Source: Thinopyrum elongatum (Eukaryota; Streptophyta; Magnoliopsida; Poales; Poaceae). From it: 64,000 nt of DNA. The stretch covers positions 362,580,921-362,644,920 of the forward strand of contig CM022297.1 in the NCBI GenBank assembly GCA_011799875.1, given 5' to 3'. A model generated the notes under the pieces. That model did not search any database and had not been told where the DNA came from. It worked only from the letters and a program-made list of their open reading frames with translations. This document shows, one piece after another, positions 20,488-32,490 of this stretch (the stretch's first letter is position 1; each line of letters begins with the position of its first letter). Position numbers and translations under genes: made by a program.

Positions 20488-22143
20488 GATCATGATACGT
20501 CTCCAACGTATCTATAATTTTTGCTTGTTCCATGCTGTTATATTATCATTCTTGGATGTTTTACAATCATTTTATAGCAACTTTATATCATTTTTTGGGA
20601 CTAACCTATTGACATAGTACCCAGTGCCAGTTGATGTTTTTTGCTTGTTTTTTACTTCACAGAATATCTGTACCAAACGGAGTCAAAACGCAGTGAAACT
20701 TTTTGGAGAATTTTTATGGACCAGAATCAACAACATGGGCCAAAGAAGTACCAAAGGGGTGCCCCGAGGGGGGCACAACCCACCTGGGCGCACCTGGGGG
20801 CCCAGGCGCGCCCTGGTGGGTTGTGCCCACCTCGGTGGCCTCCCGCACTGCATCTTGGCCCTATAAATTCCCTAATATTCCAGAACCCCAAAAAATAACC
20901 CTAAATCAGAAGTTCCGCCGCCGCAGGCCTCTGTAGCCACAAAAAACCAATCTAGACCCGTTCTGGCACCCTGCCCGAGGGGGAAATCATCACCGGTGGC
21001 CATCTTCATCATCCCGGCGGCCACCATGATGGGGAGGGAGTAGTCCACCCTCGGGGCTGAGCGTTTGTACCAGTAGTTATGTGTTTAATCTCTCTCTCTC
21101 TCTCTCTCGTGTTCTTGAGATGGCACGATCTTGATGTATCGCGGGCTTTGTTAATATAGTTGGATCATATGGTGTTTTCCCCTCTCTATCTTGTTGTGAA
21201 TTGAGTTTTCCCTTTGAGATTTTGTTTTTATCGGATTGAATGCTTTTATGGATTTGAGAGCACTTGATGTATGTCTTGCTATGAATACCCGTGGTGACAA
21301 TGGGGTATTATATTGATTCACTTGAGATATGTTTTGGCACTCAACTCACGGATTCCCGAGGTGGCATTGGGGTAATCTATGCATAGGGGTTGATGCACGT
21401 TCTCGTCTTTTGTTTCTTCGATAGAAATCTTGGGGCACTCTTTGAGGTTATTTGTGTTGGATTGAGTATTATGAATCTGAATTTGCTTTGGTGTTATTTT
21501 AGTATGAACTCTTGATAGATCGATCAGAAAGAATAACTTGGTGTTATTTTAGTATGAACTCTTGATAGATCGATCAGAAAGAATAACTTGGTGTTATTTT
21601 AGTACGAACTCTTGGATAGATCGATCAGAAAGAATAGCTACAAACAATTTCTTCTTATGTTCTCCGCTAGATAGGAACTTTGGAGTGATTCTTCATCGCA
21701 CTTTGAGGGATGGTTATACGATCCAATTAGATTAGCATTGTTGAGAGATTGCACTAGTGGAAGTACGGACCCTAGGCCTCATTTTCAAGCATTGCAATAC
21801 CGTTTGTGCTCCGTTTTATCAATTGCTACCTTGCTGTTTTTTATTGTTCCTATTACAAAAATCAATATCTACTATCATTACTACGCTTTTATTACCATCT
21901 CTTCGCCGAACTAGTGCACCTATACAAATTACCATTGTATTTGGTGTGTTGGGGACACAAGAGACTTTTTGTTATTTGGTTGCAGGGTTGTTTGAGAGAG
22001 ACCATCTTCATCCTACGCCTCCCACGAATTGATAAACCTTAGGTCATCCACTTGAGGGAAAATTGCTACTGTCCTACAAAACTCTGCGATTGCAGGCCCA
22101 ACACGTGTCTACAAGAACAAGTTGTGTAGTAGACATCAGATCA
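20488..22143 (+). mobile_element. Solo LTR with GATCA target-site duplication
   Basis: The LTR runs 20493-22138 (1,646 bp). It begins TGATACGTCTCCAACGTATC and ends GTAGTAGACATCA, and it is flanked by GATCA at 20488-20492 and 22139-22143. There is no internal domain, so it arose by recombination between two LTRs. The start matches the LTR start of the element at 23776 but the rest differs, so it is a related family. It holds a CT microsatellite (21089-21110) and three 50-bp repeats (21490-21640). It sits in the 3' part of inverted module E. Confidence 0.85.
21490..21640 (+). repeat. 50-bp tandem repeat, three copies, inside the solo LTR
   Basis: Copies start at 21491, 21541 and 21591 (GTGTTATTTTAGTATGAACT onward). 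The first two are identical over the unit. The third has one substitution and one inserted G. Confidence 0.9.
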
Positions 22144-23775
22144 ACATGCAAAACAATTAGAATTATTATTCTCAGGACACACACGATCAGCTGTTTCACA
22201 CTTACAATACTACCAAGTTTGAACAGCTTGTTATGGTTGTTGTCCTCTACATCATCACGCTGTGTTTCTCAGCTTGCAAGATTCACAACCAACCCATAAA
22301 ATTCAAATAATAAGTACAACAAAGATGCCTACACATCTCAATGATTCACAGATCAGAACCAATAGTTACTGTACAACTAAAATGTTGTGAGAAAGTGAAC
22401 AAATAAATAAAAATCAATCGATTCTTCATGTTGGTTCTCAACTTCTACCTTATAGATTTTCAAGTAGTGTAGAGCCTCATTCTTAGTATTTAACAAATAC
22501 ACATAGCAGAATCTAGTGGAATCATCAATTAATGTCATGAAATACTTCTTTCCAACTTTAGTCAACACACCATTCATCTCGCACAGATCTGAACGTATGA
22601 GCTCTAGTGGTGCCAGGTGTCTCTCCTTCGCAGGCTTGTGAGGCTTACGAGGTTTCTTAGCTTGCACACACGCATGGAACCTAAAGTGAAACTCGGGATT
22701 AAATCCATCTTGTCTAGCCGTGTCATACAACCCAAGAACTTGGCGAATGCTTTTGACCATCCCAACATCTGTAATTGAGTATTCCTGTTAGCACAGATGA
22801 AGAAAGAGCATGATTACTATAATACTAGCACTAGTTGAAGCAACTTTATTTTCAAAATGAGAAAAGATTGCGATAGAATAGCAATATTGAAAAAATACAA
22901 CGTTAGCACAGTATAACAAAGAACGATCATGTGGATAAAGGACAGTACTGACCTGTGTGAGATGACTTTGGGAGATCAAGTTATTCTTCAGGTCCCTGTA
23001 TCATGCCATGAAGGCAATTCGTTCACATCGATTAACAACCTCAGTGTGGCAGTAGAAGGAGGGGCGTCGACTCATTCCAATCTCTTTTTTTGTGCAGTTC
23101 AACTAAAATTATGGCACCCGCCATGCCGTGAGGGAGAGATGCAGCCCGTGCCACCTCAGCGGTAGGCCTCATGGACTCAACTAGTTCAGTGTACATGATA
23201 TGTGATTGCTGCAGTGCACATGGACTTGATTCTGCCGGATACGCCTTCTACAAGTTATCTACATTGGAAATGAAATGGTAGCTAAGACAGTTGCCCCATT
23301 TTAAATGTATTATTACTTCATTTTATCAGTGGCTGAAGCGGGGCCAGAACATTGCCTCAAATTATTAGTGGCGTTAAATTAAGATGCAAAAACAATATCA
23401 TTGTGGCTTTCTCATAGCGGTGCCACAACACTAGCACAAGATCACTAGCTGGATGCAGAGTCACAATCAACCAAAAAAGGAACATACCCGGTCATGGGAA
23501 CCGTAACTGAGAGAGGGGCCCTACGCCGCCATGATGATTGGCCTGATGAACTCAGTAGTTCAGGACTCGATTCCCTCGGGTACGCCTTATGCAAGTGGTG
23601 AACCTGCAGCTCCACTTGGATGATTCAATTCAAGCCACCTTTTTGTGCAGTTCACCTAAAATAAAGCAATGTTTGCATCATGTAGCTAGAAAGAAGTACT
23701 TGGTCTCATGAGCTGGCAGGTTCTTCTTTATTAGTTGCACTAAAATGGAGCAACATTAAGGTTGGCTGTAATGGT
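22144..23775 (-). repeat. Module E, 3' part (inverted copy)
   Basis: Read on the minus strand this continues module E after the 7.0 kb insertion. GAACTGCAC elements lie at 23641-23661 and 23088-23108 (their minus-strand copies appear here as TTTTGTGCAGTTCAMCTAAA). A donor (CACACAG|GTCAGTACTG) ends a block at 22953, and an acceptor (GCTAACAG|GAATACTC) opens the last block at 22784, leaving a 168-nt intron-like gap. The last block is a Copia integrase fragment. The 3' landmarks CTCACAACATTTTAGTTGTA and CCTGAGAATAATAATTC match A, B and D. The element normally found after the acceptor is replaced. Confidence 0.55.
22377..22760 (-). pseudogene. Copia-type integrase fragment captured in module E
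   Basis: A 127-residue open frame with the Ty1/Copia GAG-pre-integrase to integrase junction: FHACVQAKKPRKPHK resembles the CxxCxxAK...HK zinc-finger end, followed by LELIRSDLCEMNG and YFMTLIDDSTRFCYVYLL, the start of the rve integrase core with its first acidic residues. The true family continues for hundreds of residues (rest of integrase, reverse transcriptase, RNase H), and all of this is missing. It sits exactly between an acceptor-like junction (22785) and the conserved 3' end of module E, so it looks like an exon-like insert rather than a separate retrotransposon. It cannot be active. Confidence 0.75.
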
Positions 23776-25336
23776 GATACGTCTCCAACGTATCTATAAT
23801 TTTTTATTGTTCCATGCTATTATATTATCTGTTTTGGATGTTTTATATGCATTAATATGCTATTTTATATTATTTTTGGGACTAACTTATTAACCTAGAG
23901 CCCAGTGCCAGTTTCTGTTTTTTCCTTGTTTTTGAGTTTTACAGAAAAGGAATACCAAACGGAATAAAACTTTCGCGATGATTTTTCTTGGACTAGAAGA
24001 CACACGTAGGACTTGGAGATCAAGTCAGAGGAGTCCCGAGGAGGCCACAAGCCTCAGGGGCGGGCCCTAGGGGGGCACCCTGAGGGCTTGTGGGCACCTC
24101 GGAGCTCCTCCAACCCTAATTCTTGGCCTATAAATTCAGAAATATTCCCAAACGACCAGAAGCATCCACCAAAATACTTTTCCGCCGCCGCAACCTTCTG
24201 TACCCATGAGATCCCATCTTGGGGCCTTTTCCGGCATCCTGCCAGAGGGGGATTCGATCACAGAGGGCTTCTACATCAACTCTATTGCCCTTCCGATGAA
24301 GCATGAGTAGTTTACCACAGACCTACGGGTCCATATCTAGTAGCTAGATGGCTTCTTCTCTCTCTGTGATCTTCAATTCAATGTTCTTGGAGATCTATCC
24401 AATGTAATATTCTTTTGCGGTGTGTTTGTCGAGATCCAATGAATTGTGGATTTATGATCAGTTTATCTATGAATATTATTTGAATCTTCTCTTAATTCTT
24501 ATATGCATGATTTGATATCTTTGTATTTCTCTTCGAATTATCGGTTTGGTTTGGCCAACTAGATTGGTTCTTCTTGCAATGGGAGATGTGCTTAATTTTG
24601 GGTTCAATCTTGCAGTGTCCTCACCCAGTGACAAAGTAGGGGTAGCGAGGCATGTATTGTATTGTTGCCATCAAGGGTAAAAAGATGGGGTTTTCATCAT
24701 ATTGCTTGAGTTTATCCCTCTACATCATGTCATCTTACTTAAGGCGTTACTCCGTTCTTTTGAACTTAATACTCTAGATGCATGCTCGATAGCGGTCGAT
24801 GTGTGGAGTAATAGTAGTAGATGCAGACAGGAGTCGGTCTACTTGACACAGATGTGATGCCTATATTCATAATCATTGCCTTGGATATCGTCATAACTTT
24901 GCGCTTTTCTATCAATTGCTTGACAGTAATTTGTTCACCCACCGTATTATTTTCTTTCAAGAGAGAAGTCTCTAGTGAAACTTATGGCCCCCGGGTCTAT
25001 TTTCCATCATATATTTTCAGATCTATAAACCAAAAAACCCAAAAATACCTTGCTGCAATTTATTTGTTTTTACTTTGTTTTACCTTTTAGAAATCTTTTA
25101 TATCTATCTCTATCAGATCTCATCCTTGCAAGTGACCGTGAAGGGATTGACAACCCCTTTATCGCGTTGGGTGCAAGTGTTTGATTGTTTGTGCAGGTGC
25201 ATACATTGGAGACTTGCTTGTACCTCCTACAGGATTAATACCTTGGTTCTCAGACTGAGGGAAATACTTATCTCTACTTTGCTGCATCACCCTTTCCTCT
25301 TCAAGGGAAAAACCAACGCAAGCTCAAGAAGTAGCA
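23776..25336 (+). repeat. 5' LTR of the 7.0 kb element
   Basis: 1,561 bp. Starts TGATACGTCTCCAACGTATC and ends AAGAAGTAGCA. Contains CTATAAATTC (24129), a likely TATA of the LTR promoter. Confidence 0.9.
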
Positions 25337-25347
25337 GGAAGAATTTC

Positions 25348-25365
25348 CGACACCGTTGCCGGGGA
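25348..25365 (+). other. Primer-binding site (tRNA-Asp type, decayed)
   Basis: CGACACCGTTGCCGGGGA, 11 bases after the LTR. It differs at three positions from TGGCGCCGTTGCCGGGGA, the complement of a plant tRNA-Asp 3' end. Two of the three changes are G to A, as expected from methylated CpG decay. Confidence 0.7.
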
Positions 25366-25602
25366 GGTTCTACATCAAGCCTACCAAGTACCCACCATAA
25401 ACTCTCATCTCTTGCATTACATTATTTGCCATTTGCCTCTCGTTTTCCTCTCCCCCACTTCTAAAACAATTTCAGAAAAACACAAAAAGATCTGCCTTTT
25501 TATTTGCCTTCTTTCCGTTTGCCTTTTATGTCTTACTTGGTTTGTTTGCTTGTTCGCTTGGAATAATTGTGTATTTATTGAAAATCAGAAAGCAAAAAGT
25601 TT

Positions 25603-26426
25603 ATGGATCCTCATCCACTTGCTATTCTTTTTAAGAGATCCAATTATGATGAACCAATTGCTAGTGAGTTACGTGCACTAGATTATCTTTATGAAGTTTT
25701 GCTTGAAATTCGTGAATCTGAAAATTATGAAGAAATTGATAAAGTGATTCACGATAGCTCCTTGAATGAAAAGCATGATTGCAATGATGTTATTATAAAT
25801 TCTATTAATGTCAATTGTGCTAATAATATGCAAAACCCCAAGCTTGGGGATGCTGTTTTGCTATGTCCACTACTTGTTGTAATGATCATGATTGGGGTGA
25901 TAATGCTTCTTATGATCTTGAAAATTTATTTAAGCCTCATGATGAATATGTTTGTGATAATATTGAAAGTGGGTTTGGAAGAGTGTCAACTCTAGGTAAT
26001 AATGATCCCACTACTTTGGAGAATGATCAATCTCATGAAATTTTTGATAAAAGTGGGCTTGGAGAGGTCATGACTTTATTTGATAATCCCACTATTTTGG
26101 AAGAGTGTCAACTTTGCATGCATGTGAATCATGAAGAGAATATTTTATGTGGTAGTTATATTGTTGAATTTGATTATGATCCTACATGTAGTTATTATGA
26201 GAGAGGAAAATATGGTTGTAGAAATTTTCATGTTACTAAATTACCTCTCGTTATGTTGAGATTGCTATTGTTTCTTTCTTCTTCCTTGCATATGCTAGTT
26301 TTTGCTTGTCTTGATAATTTGTTTGCTTATAAAATGCCTATGCATAGGAAGTATGTTAGACTTAAACTTGTTTTTCACATGCCACATGATGCTCTCTTCG
26401 TGTTTCAATTGCTATCTTTCATGTGA
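25603..26426 (+). pseudogene. Unrecognised frame of the non-autonomous element (frameshifted)
   Basis: An ATG at 25603 (MDPHPLAILFKRSNYDEP...) opens a frame rich in Asp, Glu and Asn. Around 25860-25870 the acidic reading jumps to the +3 frame starting in 25863-26426 (NDHDWGDNASYDLENLFKPH...), while the original frame turns hydrophobic and stops at 25995, so a frameshift is likely. The C-terminal third is Leu/Phe-rich and could hold one membrane segment (about FHVTKLPLVMLRLLLFLSSS). Joined length would be about 275 residues. I know no domain in it. It is not gag, protease or polymerase. Confidence 0.45.
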
Positions 26427-29202
26427 GCATCATTAAAATTACCTAACGCCTAGCTAAAAGGCTTTAAAGAAAAGCGTTTGTTGGGAGACAACCCAATATT
26501 TTTATTTTCTGTTCTTTTGAGAATACACATTATTACCTATGTAGTAATTGTGTATTGGTTTTTTAATTAGTGTTTGAGCCAAGTAAGACCTTTGGGATGG
26601 CTTACGGTGATAGTTGATTTGATCTTGCTGAAAAACAGAAACTTTTGCGTCCAGTAACAGAATTGTTTAAATTCACTGGAGCGTGTAAAAACCCTGAATG
26701 TTTTACACAAGATTGACATACAAATTTCCTATGTGTCCCAATGTTTCAGATATTTTGGAGTTAAAGAAGTATGAGAACAATTCAGATCTTCGCAGACTGT
26801 TCTGTTTTTGACAGATTCTTTTTTCTATGTGTTGTTTGCTTATTTTGATGAATCTAAGGGTAGTATCGGGGGGTATGAACCATGGAAAAGTTGGAATACA
26901 GTAGATATTACACCAATATAAATAAAGAATGAGTTCACAACAGTACCAAAGAGTGGTGATTTATTTTCTTATACTAACGGATCTCATGAGTTTTCTGTTG
27001 AGTTTTGTGTTGTGAAGTTTTCAAGTTTTGGGTAGAGATTTGATGGACTATGGAATAAGGAGTGGCAAGAGCCTAAGCTTGGGGATGCCCAAGGCATCCC
27101 AGGGTAATATTCAAGGATAACCAAGCATCTAAGCTTGGGGATACCCCGGATGTCATCCCCTCTTTCGTCTTCAATCCATCGGTAAATTTACTTGAGGCTA
27201 CATTTTTATTCACCACATGATATGTGTTTTGCTTGGAGCGTCTTGTATGATATGAGTCTTTGCTTTTTAGTTTGCCACAATCATCTTTTCTGTACACATC
27301 TTTTGAGAGGGACACGCATGAATCGTGAATTTATTAGAATACTCTTTGTGCTTCACTTATATCTTTTGAGCTAGGCAATTTGCTCTAGTGCTTCACTTAT
27401 ATCTTTTTAGAGCACAGCGGTGGCTTTATTTTATAGAAATTGTTGAACTCTCATGCTTCACTTATATTATTTTGAGAGTATCTAAACAGCATGGTAATTT
27501 TCTTAGGTTATGAATTTAGTCCTAATATGATAGGCATCCAAGAGGGATATAATAAAAAATTTCATATAAAGAGCGTTGAATACTATGAGAAGTTTGATTC
27601 CTTGCATTTGTTTTGAGATATAAAGATGGTGATATTAGAGTCATGCTAGTGAATAATTGTGGATTGGTATAAATACTTGTGTTAAAGTTTGTAATTCCCG
27701 TAGCATGCACGTATGGTGAACCGTTATGCGATGAAGTCGGAGCATGATTTATTTATTGATTGTCTTCCTTATGAGTGGCGGTCGGGGACGAGCGATGGTC
27801 TTTTCCTACCAATCTATCCCCCTAGGAGCATGCGTGTAGTACTTTGTTTCAATATCTAATAGACTTTTGCAATAAGTATGTGAGTTCTTTATGACTAATG
27901 TTGAGTCCATGGATTATACGCACTCTCACCTTTCCACCTTTGCTAGCCTCTCTAGTACCACGCAACTTTCGCCGGTGCATTGACCCACCATATACCTTCC
28001 TCAAAACAGCCACCATACCTACCTATTATGGCATTTCCATAGCCATTCTGAGATATATTGCCATGCAACTTCCACCGTTCTGTTTATTATGACACGCTTC
28101 ATCATTGTCATATTGCTTTGCATGATCATGTAGTTGACATAGTATTTGTGGCAAGGCCACCGTTCATATTTTTTTATACATGTCTTTCTTGATCATTGCA
28201 CATCCCGGTACACTGCCAGAGGCATTCATATAGAGTCATATTTTGTTCTAGAATCAAGTTGTAATTTTTGAGTTGTAAGTAAATAAAAGTGTGATGATCA
28301 TCATTAATAGATCATTGTCCCATGTGAGGAAGAAGCTATGATTCCCTCACAAGTTGGGATGAGTCTCCGAACTTTGAAATAAATAAAAGAGGCCAAAGAG
28401 CCCAAAATAAAAAAAATGTGAGAAAAGAGAGAAGGGGCAATGCTATTGTCCTTTTACCACACTTGTGCTTCAAAGTAGCACCATGATCTTTATTATAGAG
28501 AATCTCCTATGTTGTCACTTTCATAAACTAGTGGGAATTTTTCATTATAAGAACTTGGCTTGTATATTCCAATGATGGGCTTCCTCAAATTGCCCTAGGT
28601 CTTCATGAGCAAGCAAGTTGGATGCACACCCACTTAGTTTCTTTTTGAGCTTTCATACACTTATAGCTCTGGTGCATCCGTTGCATGGCAACCCCTACTC
28701 ACTCACATTGATATCTATTGATGGGCATCTTCATAGCCGATTGATACGCCTAGTTGATGTGAGACTATCTCCTTCTTTTTGTCTTCTCCACAACCACCAT
28801 ATTCTATTCCACCTATAGTGCTATATCCATGGCTCACGCTCATGTATTGCGTGAAAGTTGAAAAAGTTTGAGAACATCAAAAATATGAAACAATTGCTTG
28901 GCTTGTCATCGGGGTTGTGCATGATTTAATACTTTGTGTGATGAAGATGGAGCATAGCCAGACAATATGATTTTGCAGGGATAACTTTCTTTGGCCATGC
29001 TATTTTGAGAAGACACGATTGCCTTATTAGTACGCTTGAAGTATTATTGTTTTTATGTCAATATTAAACTTTTGTTTTGAATCTTATGGATCTGAACATT
29101 CATGCCACAATAAAGAAAATTACATGGATAAATATGTTAGGTAGCATTCCACATCAAAAATTCTGTTTTTATCATTTACCTACTCGAGGACGAGCAGGAA
29201 TT
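26427..29202. other. Non-coding interior of the 7.0 kb element
   Basis: AT-rich DNA without a convincing gene. The phrase AAGCTTGGGGATGC-like recurs near 25838, 27075 and 27132 and again in the polypurine tract region. Three related TGCTTCACTTATATCTTTT stretches lie at 27350-27475. Part of the right side (from about 28800) is shared, inverted, with the truncated element at 62940-63395. Confidence 0.5.
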
Positions 29203-29217
29203 AAGCTTGGGGATGCT
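29203..29217 (+). other. Polypurine tract region of the 7.0 kb element
   Basis: AAGCTTGGGGATGCT immediately before the 3' LTR. It follows CTCGAGGACGAGCAGGAATT, which is shared with the element at 62940. Confidence 0.65.
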
Positions 29218-30787
29218 TGATACGTCTCCAACGTATCTATAATTTTTTATTGTTCCATGCTATTATATTACCTGTTTTGGATGTTTTATATGCATTAATA
29301 TGCTATTTTATATTATTTTGGGACTAACTTATTAACCTAGAGCCCAGTGCCAGTTTCTATTTTTTCCTTGTTTTTGAGTTTTACAGAAAAGGAATACCAA
29401 ATGGAGTCCAAACGGAATAAAACTTTCGCGATGATTTTTCTGGGACCAGAAGACACACGTAGGACTTGGAGATGAAGTCAGAGGAGTCCCGAGGAGGCCA
29501 CAAGCCTCAGGGGCGCGCCCTGAGGGCTTGTGGGCCCTTCGAAGCTCCTCCAACCCTAATTCTTGGCCTATAAATTCAGAAATATTCCCAAACAACCAGA
29601 AGTGTCCACCAAAATACTTTTCCACCGCCGCAACCTTCTGTACCCATGAGATCCCATCTTGGGGCCTTTTCCGGCATCCTGCCGAAGGGGGATTCGATCA
29701 CGGAGGGCTTCTACATCAACTCTATTGCCCTTCCGATGAAGCGTGAGTAGTTTACCACAGACCTACATGTTCATAGCTAGTAGCTAGATGGCTTCTTCTC
29801 TCTCTTTGATCTTCAATACAATGTTCTCCTCGATGTTCTTGGAGATCTATCCGATGTAATATTCTTTTGCGGTGTGTTTGTCGAGATCCGGTGAATTGTG
29901 GATTTATGATCAGTTTATCTATGAATATTATTTGAATCTTCTCTGAATTCATATATGCATGATTTGATATCTTTGTATTTCTCTTCGAATTATCGGTTTG
30001 GTTTGGCCAACTAGATTGGTTCTTCTTGCAATGGGAGAGGTGCTTAGTTTTGGGTTCAATCTTGCGGTGTCCTCACCCAGTGACAAAGTACGGGTAGCGA
30101 GGCACGTATTGTATTGTTGCCATCAAGGGTAAAAAGATGGGTTTTTCATCATATTGCTTGAGTTTATCCCTCTACATCATGTCATCTTACTTAAGGCGTT
30201 ACTCCGTTCTTTTGAACTTAATACTCTAGATGCATGCTCGATAGCGGTCGATGTGTGGAGTAATAGTAGTAGATGCAAGCAGGAGTCGGACTACTTGACA
30301 CGGACGTGATGCCTATATTCATAATCATTGCCTTGGATATCGTCATAACTTTGCGCTTTTCTATCAATTGCTCGACAGTAATTTGTTCACCCATCGTATT
30401 ATTTTCTTTCAAGAGATAAGCCTCTAGTGAAACCTATGGCCCCCAGGTCTATTTTCCATCATATATTTTCAGATCTATAAACCAAAAAACCCAAAAATAC
30501 CTTGCTGCAATTTATTTGTTTTTACTTTGTTTTACGTTTTAGAAATCTTTTATATCTATCTCTATCAGATCTCATCCTTGCAAGTGACCGTGAAGGGATT
30601 GACAACCCCTTTATCGCGTTGGGTGCAAGTGTTTGATTGTTTGTGCATGTGTATACATTGGAGACTTGCTTGTACCTCCTACTGGATTGATACCTTGGTT
30701 CTCAAACTGAGGGAAATACTTATCTCTACTTTGCTGCATCACCCTTTCCTATTCAAGGGAAAACCAATGCAAGCTCAAGAAGTAGCA
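29218..30787 (+). repeat. 3' LTR of the 7.0 kb element
   Basis: 1,570 bp and collinear with the 5' LTR. It ends AAGAAGTAGCA and is followed by the AATGG duplication. Confidence 0.9.
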
Positions 30788-30951
30788 AATGGTCATGAAA
30801 GGTGCAACTATAATTTGCTTATCCTTTTGTGCTGTTCCACTAAAATCAAGTGCCATTGTGGTGACGGTGATGGATAATCTTGCAAAGGCTAACAAACTGT
30901 TGCACGAGATTACCAACAGAGTTAGCCGAGAGGTTAGTAACTGCAACCACC

Positions 30952-31057
30952 CTTTGTGCAGTTCCACTAAATCGAGAGATGTTGCCCATGTGACATTTTA
31001 GTAGAACTGCACAAGACACTCTTTCAAAAAGAAGTGTTTTGTGCAGTTCACCGATAG
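30952..31057 (-). repeat. Triple-arm inverted repeat of module E
   Basis: In minus-strand order the arms are 31057-31037, 31016-30996 and 30972-30952. The second and third pair as CTTGTGCAGTTCTACTAAAAT with the complement of the third arm over about 19 of 21 positions, with a loop of about 23 nt. The first and second pair about equally well, continuing through GACA/TGTC and CACT/AGTG. This copy keeps all three arms. Confidence 0.5.
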
Positions 31058-32462
31058 GTCACAATAGCAATGAGGTGAGATGGATATCCCTATCTGCACA
31101 AAAAGATAGAAAGAAAACAGTTAATGGTCAATAACAAGATATGAAACATACACGAAATGAAAAGAAGCATCTTCATTATCTTCATGGCAATCACGCAAGG
31201 ATAGTAGAAATTTTAAAACAATGGCATTGCTTCATATTACCGGAAACATTACGATCAACAATGACATTGGTCAAATATGGCATTTATTTAATGGTGGCAT
31301 TGCTTGTTTTACCAGATACATTAGATTAACAGCAGCTAAAGAGTTGATATAAGGGCATGGGACAGTGGGGACACCAGGACATTCACCAGTGGAAAGAAGC
31401 AACTTACTTATCATAATGGAAAAAATAGTAGGAGAGTACTATTTGTAAAACAGTTTAATTGCATCATATTATTGGAGGCATTAGATTAACAATAGCATTG
31501 GTAGACATGTCCTTACTGTAACAGTGTGATTGTTTCATTTTACAAGCGCCCTTAGATTAACAACAGCAAAAAGTTGGTATAAGGGCATGCGAAAGTGGAC
31601 GCATCAGCACCATGTACCTACAAGGAGGCATAAAGTGTTGATGCCAACATCCAATCAAGATCCAGGCTGGTCCCTTATTTAGTTCTCTTTAACCACCTTT
31701 TACTATGTGAGGGCAGCAAATCTAATCCTGGACATACTCTGTTGACTTGTCCCCCAGCCGCCACTTTCTTTCCTTTTTTTATTCAATAATAGATATGTTC
31801 CTTATCCAGTTTGTATTGCGTTTTCCCTTTATTTCCCTTTCCAACCAAGAGACCAGTTGGGTATCCAGTCTCTACTACTTTCCCCCTGTTATTTCCTCTT
31901 TGAATCAAGTCCTAGATTCATGCTACAACTTTCCCCCCTTTATTCCCTGTTTGTACCAAGTCCTAGATTCGACTGCATGAAGTAGCTTTGCCTCTAATAA
32001 TACAACAAAATTAGGTGGCTTTGGAAGAGCTGATGGAAGTAAAAAAATATCCACATGTAGCCATGTGGGGAGCTGGGGGTAGTAGAGCAAGGCCGTTTTC
32101 GAAGGAAGTTATACCTGAGGGTCGTCGGGATGTGGCTAGGAGGGCGGCGGGAGGGCAGATCTGGCCACAATACGACAGGGTGGAATAAGGGGTCTGAGGA
32201 CCTCCCGAGCCAGCGCTGTGTTGGAGAGAATGGCATGGGCAGCCGATCGGGACACGCCGGCAGCTGTGGGTTTCCTCCCTCGCTGCCGATGACCGCGTGA
32301 ACAATGCACCTACTCCCCTACACCCCTCGGCCGAGGGGATCCGGCAGGATCTGTGACCAGCGGTGAGCAGAGAGAGAATGTGGCTACCGCTGTCTTGTTT
32401 AGATCTGGAGAGGATGAGAGAGTGAAGAGAGCAACCCTAGTAAAGCAAGCGCATAGGCTCAT

Positions 32463-32490
32463 GCCTATATATATAGTGGATTGGTTTTCT
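32463..32490 (-). promoter_or_regulatory. TATA-like core promoter of module E
   Basis: On the minus strand: AACCAATCCACTATATATAT, matching modules A, B and D. Confidence 0.4.

Larger units (their letters stand above)
23771..30792 (+). mobile_element. Complete non-autonomous LTR retrotransposon (7,012 bp) with AATGG duplication
   Basis: The element spans 23776-30787 and is flanked by AATGG at 23771-23775 and 30788-30792. LTRs are 23776-25336 and 29218-30787, both TG...CA. A primer-binding site (PBS) and a polypurine tract (PPT) are in place. The 3.9 kb interior has no protease, reverse transcriptase or integrase, only one short unrecognised reading frame, so it must move with another element's enzymes (large retrotransposon derivative type). 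It inserted into module E. LTR copies differ by substitutions and small indels, such as a 14-bp gap near 29515, so insertion is not recent. Confidence 0.9.
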
